From HGM12669 sp048527645 (GTDB lineage Bacteria > Bacillota > Clostridia > Oscillospirales > CAG-272), in contig DBGFNI010000161.1 in NCBI GenBank assembly GCA_048527645.1, forward strand, positions 1 to 8,796: DNA of 8,796 nucleotides, given 5' to 3'. Shown piece by piece: positions 1 to 6,144 of the stretch. Each line of letters opens with the position of its first letter. Positions within the stretch are counted from its first letter, which is position 1. The position numbers and the translations under genes are program-made. The notes beneath the pieces were generated by a model that worked only from the letters and a program-made list of their open reading frames with translations, did no database searches and was not told where the DNA came from.

Positions 1-24
1 TTTTTAAAAAATCTCGATTGAATC

Positions 25-32
25 AAAGGAGA
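25..32 (+). promoter_or_regulatory. Ribosome binding site that sets the EF-G-like start
   Basis: AAAGGAGA lies 9-10 nt before ATG 42. It decides between three in-frame candidate starts (TTG 18, ATG 42, ATG 51) in favour of ATG 42. Confidence 0.75.
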
Positions 33-41
33 TACAGAACC

Positions 42-2117
42 ATGGACAGAATGAACCCCAAGAGCATTCGAAACATTTGTTTGGTAGGTCACAGCGGAAG
101 CGGCAAGACTTCTCTGGCAGAGGCAATGCTGTTCCTGTCAAAAGCAACAGATAGACTGGGTAATATTTCCGACGGGAATACCGTCAGTGATTTTGACGAA
201 GAAGAAATCAAGAGAGGAATTTCTATTTCCACAACGGTTCTGCCGGTGGAGTGGCTGGATAAGAAAATCAATATATTGGATACGCCCGGATACATAGATT
301 TCGGCGCCGAGGTTGCGCAGGCAATGCGCGTTGCAGACAGTGCGCTGATCGTCGTCGACGGCCGTGCCGGCGTTGAGGTCGGAACAGAGCTGCAATGGAA
401 GGCAGCCGTGCGTGCCGGGTTGCCGCGTGCCTTTTTTATCAACCGTTTTGACGACGGCGAAGCACGCTTCAAGCGCGTATTTGATTCCCTGCGCGAGCAT
501 TTCGGCGTTGCCGTCTGCCCGATGCTGATTCCCATGATTGACGGCGACCGCGTCACAGGCTTTTTGAACCTGATTGACATGAAGGCGTTTACCTACAATT
601 CCGCAGACGGCACCCATGTCGAAAGTGAAATCCCGGATGACTTCCGTGAGGTCGCTGACGAATATCACAACATGCTGCTGGAGTCCATTGCAGAAACCAG
701 TGACGAGCTGATGGAAAAGTTCTTTGCAGAAGAGCCGATCACCTATGACGAGGCATTTATGGCAATCCATAAGGGCATCATTTCCGGCAGCATCGTTCCC
801 GTTTTCTGCGGCTCTGCAGCAAAACTCTGGGGCGTGGAAATGCTGATGGATACCATCGTCACCTCCTTCCCGCGTTACCGCGCAAAAGAAGTGGAAACCG
901 TGATGGATGGCGAAGAGGAAAAGAAGCAGATCATCACCGTCGACGGACACACCGATCTGTTTGTTTTCAAGACCGTGTCCGATCCGTTTGTCGGGAAAAT
1001 GAGCTTTTATAAGGTGATGAACGGCGAGCTGCACAAGGACGCGACGCTGTACAATCTCCGCACCGGCGAGCAGGAAAAGCTGCCCCGTCTGTATCAGGTC
1101 TGCGGAAAGAAGCAAGTCGAAGTTGACGCGCTGTGCTGCGGCGATATCGGCATGACGCCGAAGCTGGCGAAAACCTCCACCAACGATACCCTGGCATCCG
1201 ATGCGCTTTGTCTGCCGTATAAGCCGATCAAATTCCAGGATTCCTTCCTCCAAAAGGCGGTTCAGCCTGCCACCAAGGGCGATGAAGATAAGATCTCCAC
1301 CGGCATTGCAAAACTGCTCGAAGAGGATCCTACTTTGAAATATGTCAACAACGCCGAAACCAAGCAGATGGTACTCTCCGGCCAGGGAGAAACGCATTTG
1401 GAGGTTGTTGTTGCGCGTCTCAAAAAACGCTTCGGCACATCGGTTGTCTTGACGGAGCCGAAAATCTCCTATCGGGAGACCATCAAAAAGTCTGTCGAAC
1501 AGCAAGGCAAGCACAAGAAGCAATCCGGCGGCAGCGGCCAGTTCGGCGACGTTCACATCCGTTTTTCACCCGGCGAGGACGGTCTGGAATTTACCCAGAG
1601 CGTTGTCGGCGGCAGTGTGCCGAAAAACTTTTATCCCGCAGTAGAAAAAGGCTTGCAGGAAGCTATGACACAGGGTGTTCTGGCGGGCTTCCCCATGGTC
1701 GGGCTGAAAGCAGATTTGTATGACGGTTCGTACCATCCGGTTGATTCAAACGAAATCTCCTTCAAGCTCGCGGCGAAGATCGCTTACAAAGAGGGTCTGC
1801 CCAAGGCGCAGCCGACGATTCTGGAGCCGGTCGGAACGCTGAAGGTGTGGGTACCGGATGCGATGCTGGGCGATGTGATGGGAGACATCAGCAAGCGCCG
1901 CGGACGCGTTCTCGGTATGGAGCCAATCGGCAATACCGGCGAACAATTGGTGGAGGGCGAGGTCCCGATGGCGGAGATGCTGGACTATACGGTATCCCTG
2001 CGCGCAATGACCCAGGGACGCGCACGCTATACCATCTATTTTGCGCGGTATGAAGAATTGCCCGCTGAGCTTGCTGCAAAGGTGATCGAACAGCACAAAG
2101 CGGAGACGGAAGGATAA
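42..2117 (+). CDS. Elongation factor G-like translational GTPase (EF-G paralogue)
   Basis: A 691-residue protein with the complete five-domain EF-G layout. The G domain covers about residues 9-290, with P-loop GHSGSGKT (16-23), G3 motif DTPGYIDF (80-87) and G4 motif NRFD (134-137). Domain II starts near residue 303. Domain III holds GQGETHLEV. Domain IV holds SGQFGDV (498-504) and SYHPVDSNE with His565 at the presumed tip loop. Domain V follows to the C-terminus. Canonical EF-G has GHIDAGKT, DTPGHVDF and NKMD, so this is a member of the divergent EF-G-2/EF-G-like branch, not the main fusA product; Tyr84 sits where the catalytic His normally is. Its role is probably ribosome-associated GTP hydrolysis in the cytoplasm, but whether it catalyses translocation cannot be told from sequence. 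ATG 42 is chosen because AAAGGAGA (25-32) lies at proper spacing. A TTG at 18 would put that site inside the gene, and ATG 51 is too far from it. The upstream neighbour is outside the window. Confidence 0.9.
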   Translation: MDRMNPKSIRNICLVGHSGSGKTSLAEAMLFLSKATDRLGNISDGNTVSDFDEEEIKRGISISTTVLPVEWLDKKINILDTPGYIDFGAEVAQAMRVADSALIVVDGRAGVEVGTELQWKAAVRAGLPRAFFINRFDDGEARFKRVFDSLREHFGVAVCPMLIPMIDGDRVTGFLNLIDMKAFTYNSADGTHVESEIPDDFREVADEYHNMLLESIAETSDELMEKFFAEEPITYDEAFMAIHKGIISGSIVPVFCGSAAKLWGVEMLMDTIVTSFPRYRAKEVETVMDGEEEKKQIITVDGHTDLFVFKTVSDPFVGKMSFYKVMNGELHKDATLYNLRTGEQEKLPRLYQVCGKKQVEVDALCCGDIGMTPKLAKTSTNDTLASDALCLPYKPIKFQDSFLQKAVQPATKGDEDKISTGIAKLLEEDPTLKYVNNAETKQMVLSGQGETHLEVVVARLKKRFGTSVVLTEPKISYRETIKKSVEQQGKHKKQSGGSGQFGDVHIRFSPGEDGLEFTQSVVGGSVPKNFYPAVEKGLQEAMTQGVLAGFPMVGLKADLYDGSYHPVDSNEISFKLAAKIAYKEGLPKAQPTILEPVGTLKVWVPDAMLGDVMGDISKRRGRVLGMEPIGNTGEQLVEGEVPMAEMLDYTVSLRAMTQGRARYTIYFARYEELPAELAAKVIEQHKAETEG

Positions 2118-2138
2118 GATTCAGCAAAACATTCAACT

Positions 2139-2181
2139 AAAATAAAACGGATGCAGACTTGTTCTGCATCCGTTTTATTTT
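2139..2181. terminator. Bidirectional rho-independent terminator
   Basis: A perfect 19-bp inverted repeat: the left arm at 2139-2157 is the exact reverse complement of 2163-2181, with a 5-nt loop (CTTGT, 2158-2162). The core is ACGGATGCAGA, flanked by A-rich and T-rich outer arms, so each strand gives a stem ending in a U-rich run. It begins 21 nt after the EF-G-like stop codon and ends 34 nt past the stop of the converging phosphodiesterase gene. It can therefore end both transcripts. Confidence 0.9.
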
Positions 2182-2215
2182 GTTATCTGTATCGGAAAAA
2201 CTGAGTGAAATAAAT

Positions 2216-2932
2216 TCATTCAAGAATATTCGTGGTGATTTCATTGACGCCCCAGATAGCAAGCTGCTCCGCGCGTTTCGGATCGTCGCAGGTCCAGGCG
2301 TTGATCTCAATCCCGTTATTTTGCAATAGCGCCGTGTTTTCCGCGTTCAGTCGGCGGTAGGCAACATCCAGCCCAAAGTGGTAGTTGCGCAGCCGCTCCA
2401 CGAGCTTCACATCAATCGGCGCGTCCCAAAGAAACTGAATCGCGACATTGGGCGAGAGGGCGCGTAGACTCACTACATTTTCCCACACAAAGGAAATAAA
2501 AACCGTCGCGCTTAACATTTTCATCTGCCCAACGGCTTGCAAAATGCGCTCCAGCTCCGATGTGCTCCACGCCTCCTTAAGTTCCACCACTGCGACTTTT
2601 CCGTATTTCCGGCAGATCAGCAGATACTCTTCCAACGATGGCATGCGCAGATCTGCACGCACGACCCCATCCTGTGAAAAGCAAATCCTGCGCAGCGTGT
2701 CAAACGGCGTTTTAGCAATTCGGTATGATGCCCCGGCGTGATCGCGCACGGTTGCATCATGATGCAGAATGAAACGGCCGTCAGATGTGATGTGTACATC
2801 CGTTTCAATGCCGTAATAACTTCGGTTGGCAGCGGCGACAAACGCAGCCGCCGTGTTTTCCTTTTCCAAGCCGGAAAGCCCCCTATGCGCAATCATATGG
2901 GTCTGCCCGCGTGAAATTTTCACCGTATCCAT
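2216..2932 (-). CDS. Glycerophosphodiester phosphodiesterase family protein
   Basis: A 238-residue protein of the GDPD TIM-barrel family, which splits glycerophosphodiesters into sn-glycerol 3-phosphate and an alcohol using a divalent metal. Visible signature residues are HRG at 16-18, ENT at 25-27, the metal-binding pair E43 and D45 in ETDVHITSDG, the catalytic-type HD at 58-59, and E117/K119 in VVELK. The C-terminal WTCDDP matches the family's usual W-T-x-(N/D)-(D/E) strand. The length is that of the compact bacterial cytoplasmic type, and I see no signal peptide or membrane segment. The ATG is preceded by GGAG at 2938-2941 with a 5-nt spacer. It follows the metallopeptidase gene after 21 nt and is the last gene of the minus-strand run, ending 34 nt before the shared terminator. 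The exact substrate is unknown; membrane lipid turnover or phosphate/glycerol salvage is the usual role. Confidence 0.88.
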   Translation of the reverse strand: MDTVKISRGQTHMIAHRGLSGLEKENTAAAFVAAANRSYYGIETDVHITSDGRFILHHDATVRDHAGASYRIAKTPFDTLRRICFSQDGVVRADLRMPSLEEYLLICRKYGKVAVVELKEAWSTSELERILQAVGQMKMLSATVFISFVWENVVSLRALSPNVAIQFLWDAPIDVKLVERLRNYHFGLDVAYRRLNAENTALLQNNGIEINAWTCDDPKRAEQLAIWGVNEITTNILE

Positions 2933-2953
2933 ATGCGCTCCAGTAATCTAATA

Positions 2954-3517
2954 TTATTTTCTCATCAGCCGGATGCGTGCACGGTAATCCGGCAACACCG
3001 CAGCAATCTCCGCATAAAAATCAGGCGAATGATTTTTATGCCGAATGTGCGCCAATTCATGCACAACCACATAATCAATGAACGCATCCGGGCATTGCAG
3101 CAAATAGACGGAAAAACAAATTCCGTTTTGACCGCTGCAGCTGCCGTAGCGCTTTTTTGCGCCGGTGATTCTGATTGATGTCGGGACAACGCCCATGCGC
3201 TGTGCATAGCGGCGCACCTTCTCTGACAGTATATTATGCGCGCGGCTGCGCTGTTCCGGCGTGTCAAAATGTTCCTCTTTTTGCAGTCGGATCAAAATCA
3301 GACGTGCCGTTTTCAAAATCCATTCACGGTTGGCGTCAACAAAAGCGCGAATCTGTGCGTCCTTTGCATGCAGCGGCGCGCGAACTGTTAAACGCAGATC
3401 ATCGCTCAGCCGCATGGAATAAGATTTGCGCGCGCACCGGATCACGCGAACGTCCCCGCAGATCAGCGCCTCGATCTGCGACTCGGGCATCGCTTCAAAA
3501 TCATACGGTTCCAACAT
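2954..3517 (-). CDS. YgjP/DUF45-type M48-family zinc metallopeptidase
   Basis: A 187-residue protein with the YgjP-like (DUF45) metallopeptidase pattern. A conserved RYGSCS segment (123-128; the family usually has RWGSCS) comes before the zinc site HELAH (153-157), with a further His163 in the sequence HKNHSPDFY. Glu154 would be the catalytic base and the histidines the zinc ligands. It lacks a signal peptide or membrane segment and is presumably cytoplasmic; the substrate of this family is not known to me. It is rather short for the family, mainly in the N-terminal half. The start is uncertain: ATG 3517 is given, and an in-frame TTG at 3526 would add three residues. Neither has a good Shine-Dalgarno sequence. 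The gene overlaps the end of the Nudix gene by 17 nt, so translation probably relies on coupling to it. The phosphodiesterase gene follows 21 nt later. Confidence 0.85.
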   Translation of the reverse strand: MLEPYDFEAMPESQIEALICGDVRVIRCARKSYSMRLSDDLRLTVRAPLHAKDAQIRAFVDANREWILKTARLILIRLQKEEHFDTPEQRSRAHNILSEKVRRYAQRMGVVPTSIRITGAKKRYGSCSGQNGICFSVYLLQCPDAFIDYVVVHELAHIRHKNHSPDFYAEIAAVLPDYRARIRLMRK

Positions 3518-3992
3518 AAGCGCCAAAATCGAGTTCAGAGCCGTTCAGAATCGCCCGTATCAGTTCATCGCCGCGATAACAGAGCTTCAAGGAAAAAAAG
3601 GGCGCGTTGTCCGCCAGCAATTTCAGAAAAATCCGGTCGCCGATCCAGATCGGGAGATGCGGCACCTGCCCGATGTCAATCCACGCAAGATCGCCCTCGT
3701 CGCACTCCTTCTGCGTCCCGGTGAAATTGCTTGCGGTAAAGACGTGCATATACTCCCCTTCCCACACATCGGAAACGAATGTCACAATGCCGCGGTAAGA
3801 CGGTTTGTGAATGTGCAGTCCCGTTTCTTCCAGCACTTCGCGGCACACACATTCCTCCGGCGATTCGTTTTCTTCAAATTTTCCGCCGACGCCGACCCAC
3901 TTGTTGTGATTCAGGTCGTTTTCCTTTTTCACGCGATGCATCATCAGATATTTGCCGTCGCGCTCCAGATAACACAGTGTCGTATTTCTCAT
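3501..3992 (-). CDS. Nudix hydrolase, MutT/8-oxo-dGTP diphosphatase-like
   Basis: A 163-residue protein with a perfect Nudix box, GX5EX7REUXEEXGU, running from G37 to L59 (REVLEETGL at 51-59). The flanking sequence (MRNTTLCYLERDGKYLMMHR at the start, FFSLKLCYRGDELI near the end) resembles the Firmicutes MutT-like group annotated as 8-oxo-dGTP diphosphatase. Such enzymes hydrolyse nucleoside triphosphate derivatives to the monophosphate plus pyrophosphate and can clear oxidised nucleotides; the actual substrate is not shown by sequence. The reading frame stays open for 77 more codons upstream, but those codons lie inside the oxidoreductase gene in another frame and are rich in Arg, so ATG 3992 is the sensible start. 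It lies 4 nt after the oxidoreductase stop with only a weak Shine-Dalgarno sequence, which suggests translational coupling. The 3' end overlaps the metallopeptidase gene. Confidence 0.9.
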   Translation of the reverse strand: MRNTTLCYLERDGKYLMMHRVKKENDLNHNKWVGVGGKFEENESPEECVCREVLEETGLHIHKPSYRGIVTFVSDVWEGEYMHVFTASNFTGTQKECDEGDLAWIDIGQVPHLPIWIGDRIFLKLLADNAPFFSLKLCYRGDELIRAILNGSELDFGAYVGTV

Positions 3993-3996
3993 ATGA

Positions 3997-5214
3997 CTAC
4001 CAGTGACGAAGCCAGCGCGTTTGATACGCACCGCCTTCCGTTCGCTCCTTAAAAGATTCCTTCTTATGGTATGCGGATTTCGTAATTTTCCGCGCCAGGT
4101 GCGCATCAAACGAAGCCAGATCCGCCGGAGAAAGCGGCAGGGATACCGTACGGTTTTCCCAAGCAGAGAGATAGGCAGCATTGGAGATGGAAAGCGCATA
4201 CAAGCCGTCTGCACCGGGTGCAATCAGTTCAGCGCCGTGCAGGATATGATCAGTGAAATTCTGAAGAATCCGAATATGCTCACAACCGCAATCCACAGCA
4301 TCGGTTGAAAACTCCCGATAAGATGCGGGAATGTTCTCACTCATATCCCGATCCGCCTGTGCACAAACTTTGCGCTCAGAGCACTGCAATTGCCAAAGCT
4401 TGAGCGTATGATCCTCTAATACGATTTTTCCCGAATCGCCTATGATTTCCAGCCGGTTTGTGCCGGGGTTTTCCCCGGTTGCGGTAATAAAGGTAGCCGT
4501 TGCGCCGTTGGGATAAACGGCAAAAATCGTACAGTCGTCCTCTACCTCGATCTGATGATAGTGCCCCTCGGCACAGTGGGCATAAATACTCTGCGGCATG
4601 CCGCAAATCCATTGCCACAGGTCCAGATTGTGCGGCGCCTGATTGATCAGCACACCGCCGCCCTCGCCGGCCCATGTCGCGCGCCAGTCGCCCGAATCAT
4701 AATACGCCTGTGTCCGATACCAGTTTGTCACGACCCAGCAAGCACGCTTGATCGTACCGAGTGTTCCCTGCCGAACAAGGTCGCGCGCCTGCGCATACAG
4801 AGGATTTGTCCGTTGATTGAACATAATCCCAAAGGATTTTCCGCTCTTTTCCGCCGCTTGGTTCATTCCCAAAACATCAGAAACACGCACGCCTGCCGGT
4901 TTTTCCGTTAATACATGTAAGCCCTTGCCGAAAGCCTCCACGGCGATCGGGGGATGCAGATAGTGCGGCGTGGCAATCAAAACCGCATCCAAAAGCCCGG
5001 AGGAAAGCATCTGACGATAATCCTCAAAGAAAGGAACCTCCGTGAGATTTTCCTGTGCCCAGGTGCGTCGGCTTTGATCAATATCGCATACCGCAGCAAG
5101 CAACAGCCCGGCAATCTTCCCATCGGCAATCGCCCGCGCATGCGCGCTGCCCATACTCCCCAGTCCGACGATTCCCAGCCTTACCGCGCGCTGATCACAT
5201 TGCCCGTTTGTCAT
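3997..5214 (-). CDS. Gfo/Idh/MocA family NAD(P)-dependent oxidoreductase
   Basis: A 405-residue two-domain dehydrogenase. The N-terminal Rossmann fold shows GLGSMG (17-22) for NAD(P) binding, and TEKPAG (103-108) carries the family EKP motif with the probable catalytic Lys105. The C-terminal alpha/beta domain carries GGGVLINQAPHNLDLW (185-200), where His195 is the likely second catalytic residue. The NQAPHNLD variant in place of D-x-G-x-H-x-x-D is, as I recall it, common in clostridial members. The family oxidises or reduces hydroxyl groups of sugars, inositols and their derivatives; the substrate here is unknown. The start codon overlaps the stop of the upstream TIM-barrel gene (ATGA, 5211-5214), so the two proteins are translated together and probably act on one pathway. 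The last 20 or so residues, after the sequence KITKSAYHKKES, look like a non-conserved tail rich in Arg and Trp. The Nudix gene starts 4 nt beyond its TAG stop. Confidence 0.92.
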   Translation of the reverse strand: MTNGQCDQRAVRLGIVGLGSMGSAHARAIADGKIAGLLLAAVCDIDQSRRTWAQENLTEVPFFEDYRQMLSSGLLDAVLIATPHYLHPPIAVEAFGKGLHVLTEKPAGVRVSDVLGMNQAAEKSGKSFGIMFNQRTNPLYAQARDLVRQGTLGTIKRACWVVTNWYRTQAYYDSGDWRATWAGEGGGVLINQAPHNLDLWQWICGMPQSIYAHCAEGHYHQIEVEDDCTIFAVYPNGATATFITATGENPGTNRLEIIGDSGKIVLEDHTLKLWQLQCSERKVCAQADRDMSENIPASYREFSTDAVDCGCEHIRILQNFTDHILHGAELIAPGADGLYALSISNAAYLSAWENRTVSLPLSPADLASFDAHLARKITKSAYHKKESFKERTEGGAYQTRWLRHW

Positions 5215-6077
5215 TCTGCCGATACCGTCCTTCGAACAATTTCCTTCAAATGCTTTGCCGCATCGTCAAAGGCGTCTCTGGTACTTTGATAAAGATTGGT
5301 CACCGCACTCTTTTCTCCGTTTTCCAGCGCGGACAGCCCGCAGAATTCCATCAGATGCGGCTCCAGCGTCATCACGCTGCCGCCGACCGCGGCGTAAGCG
5401 GAAACAATGCCGGCAATGTCGCAAACGCCCTCACCAGGCGGTACGATCTGCCCCGCGCTGTCAACATCCTTGATATGAATATAAGAAAGATATGGTGTCA
5501 GCGCATGGAAGGCCTGCAGCGGATTTTCCCCGCACTGTGCGAAATTTGCCGGATCAAAGACAGCCTTGAGCTGCGGAAATGCACGGTGCAGCACAAGACA
5601 ACGCTCCAGCGTATCACCGTAAATGCTTTTCTCATTCTCATGGCACAGGGTCACGCCGTACTTGTTTGCCGTCTCTAAATAAGCGGAAATGCGGGAAAAC
5701 ACCTCGTCCCGATATGTTTCACAGGCATTGGGGTCATTATCCGGCATATAAAAACTGAACATTCTGATTTTATCGCAGCCGAGTATTTGCGCGATTTGCG
5801 CAGTATGTTCGAGCAGTTGGAGGTCCGGCGCGAAATCGTCGGTGATTTTGATTTTGCCGATCGGGCTGCCAATCGACCAAACCCTGATATTTGCACGTTC
5901 CAGCTGCGCAGCAAGCTCTTTTGCCTGTTGCAAGGACAGCGCGGTGATATTCTGCTCATCCACCCCGCGCACCTCAATATATCCGATACCGTTTTCCTGC
6001 AATGCGGAGATCTGCTCCGCTACCATTGCGCCTGCCTCATCGGCAAAAGCGGATAAAACCAACTGATTCTTCTTCAT
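5211..6077 (-). CDS. Sugar phosphate isomerase/epimerase-like TIM-barrel protein
   Basis: A 288-residue protein of the xylose isomerase-like TIM-barrel superfamily (AP endonuclease 2 fold). The four expected metal ligands are visible at the ends of predicted barrel strands: E147 in LCHENE, D175 in VFDPANF, H201 in YIHIKD and E239 in LEPHL. IEVRG near residues 34-38 matches an early barrel strand. Members isomerise or epimerise sugars and keto-sugars, or dehydrate inositol derivatives, with a divalent metal; the particular reaction cannot be assigned. It has no signal peptide. The ATG follows a strong GGAGGA (6089-6094) after 11 nt. Upstream lies uxaC, separated by 67 nt that hold a perfect hairpin; downstream the stop overlaps the oxidoreductase start by 4 nt. 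The pairing of an isomerase-like barrel with a Gfo/Idh enzyme is typical of clusters for uncommon sugars, inositols or sugar acids, which supports a joint catabolic step. Confidence 0.88.
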   Translation of the reverse strand: MKKNQLVLSAFADEAGAMVAEQISALQENGIGYIEVRGVDEQNITALSLQQAKELAAQLERANIRVWSIGSPIGKIKITDDFAPDLQLLEHTAQIAQILGCDKIRMFSFYMPDNDPNACETYRDEVFSRISAYLETANKYGVTLCHENEKSIYGDTLERCLVLHRAFPQLKAVFDPANFAQCGENPLQAFHALTPYLSYIHIKDVDSAGQIVPPGEGVCDIAGIVSAYAAVGGSVMTLEPHLMEFCGLSALENGEKSAVTNLYQSTRDAFDDAAKHLKEIVRRTVSAE

Positions 6078-6088
6078 GATGCAATCTG

Positions 6089-6094
6089 TCCTCC
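6089..6094 (-). promoter_or_regulatory. Ribosome binding site next to the intercistronic hairpin
   Basis: GGAGGA on the minus strand, 11 nt before the ATG of the TIM-barrel gene. It starts only two bases after the base of the 18-bp hairpin, so folding of that hairpin could affect ribosome access or define a processed 5' end. Confidence 0.7.
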
Positions 6095-6096
6095 GG

Positions 6097-6137
6097 CAAT
6101 GGAGAGCGGCGCCGGCAGTCGGCGCCGCTCTCCATTG
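6097..6137 (-). repeat. Perfect 18-bp intercistronic inverted repeat (RNA hairpin)
   Basis: Positions 6097-6114 are the exact reverse complement of 6120-6137, leaving a 5-nt loop (6115-6119). The arm core is GAGAGCGGCGCCG, so the stem is long and GC-rich. It fills most of the 67-nt gap between uxaC and the TIM-barrel gene. No U-tract follows on the minus strand (the next bases are CCGGAGGA), so it is not an ordinary rho-independent terminator. A role in mRNA stability, RNA processing or translation control is inferred. It may also be a copy of a dispersed palindromic repeat, which one window cannot show. Confidence 0.85.
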
Positions 6138-6144
6138 TGTTGTG

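Noticed and set aside
18..41. TTG at 18 as the start of the EF-G-like gene
   Set aside because: The only good Shine-Dalgarno sequence (25-32) lies downstream of this TTG and fits ATG 42. The extra residues are not family-like.
138..1556. A 472-codon minus-strand open frame across the EF-G-like gene
   Set aside because: It lies fully antisense to a gene with clear EF-G domains, and its translation has no recognisable domain. It is a by-product of the codon bias of the real gene.
42..2117. EF-G-like gene as a tetracycline-resistance ribosomal protection protein (TetM/TetO type)
   Set aside because: The G-domain motifs (GHSGSGKT, DTPGYIDF, NRFD) and the domain IV sequence (SGQFGDV) match the EF-G-2-like branch rather than TetM/TetO as I know them.
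3993..4223. N-terminal extension of the Nudix frame to a start at 4223
   Set aside because: These 77 codons overlap the oxidoreductase gene, encode Arg-rich non-conserved sequence, and the Nudix family begins at the internal MRNTTL.
6097..6137. The intercistronic hairpin as an intrinsic terminator of uxaC
   Set aside because: No U-run follows it on the transcribed strand; a ribosome site follows at once. Partial attenuation cannot be excluded, but the terminator label is not supported.
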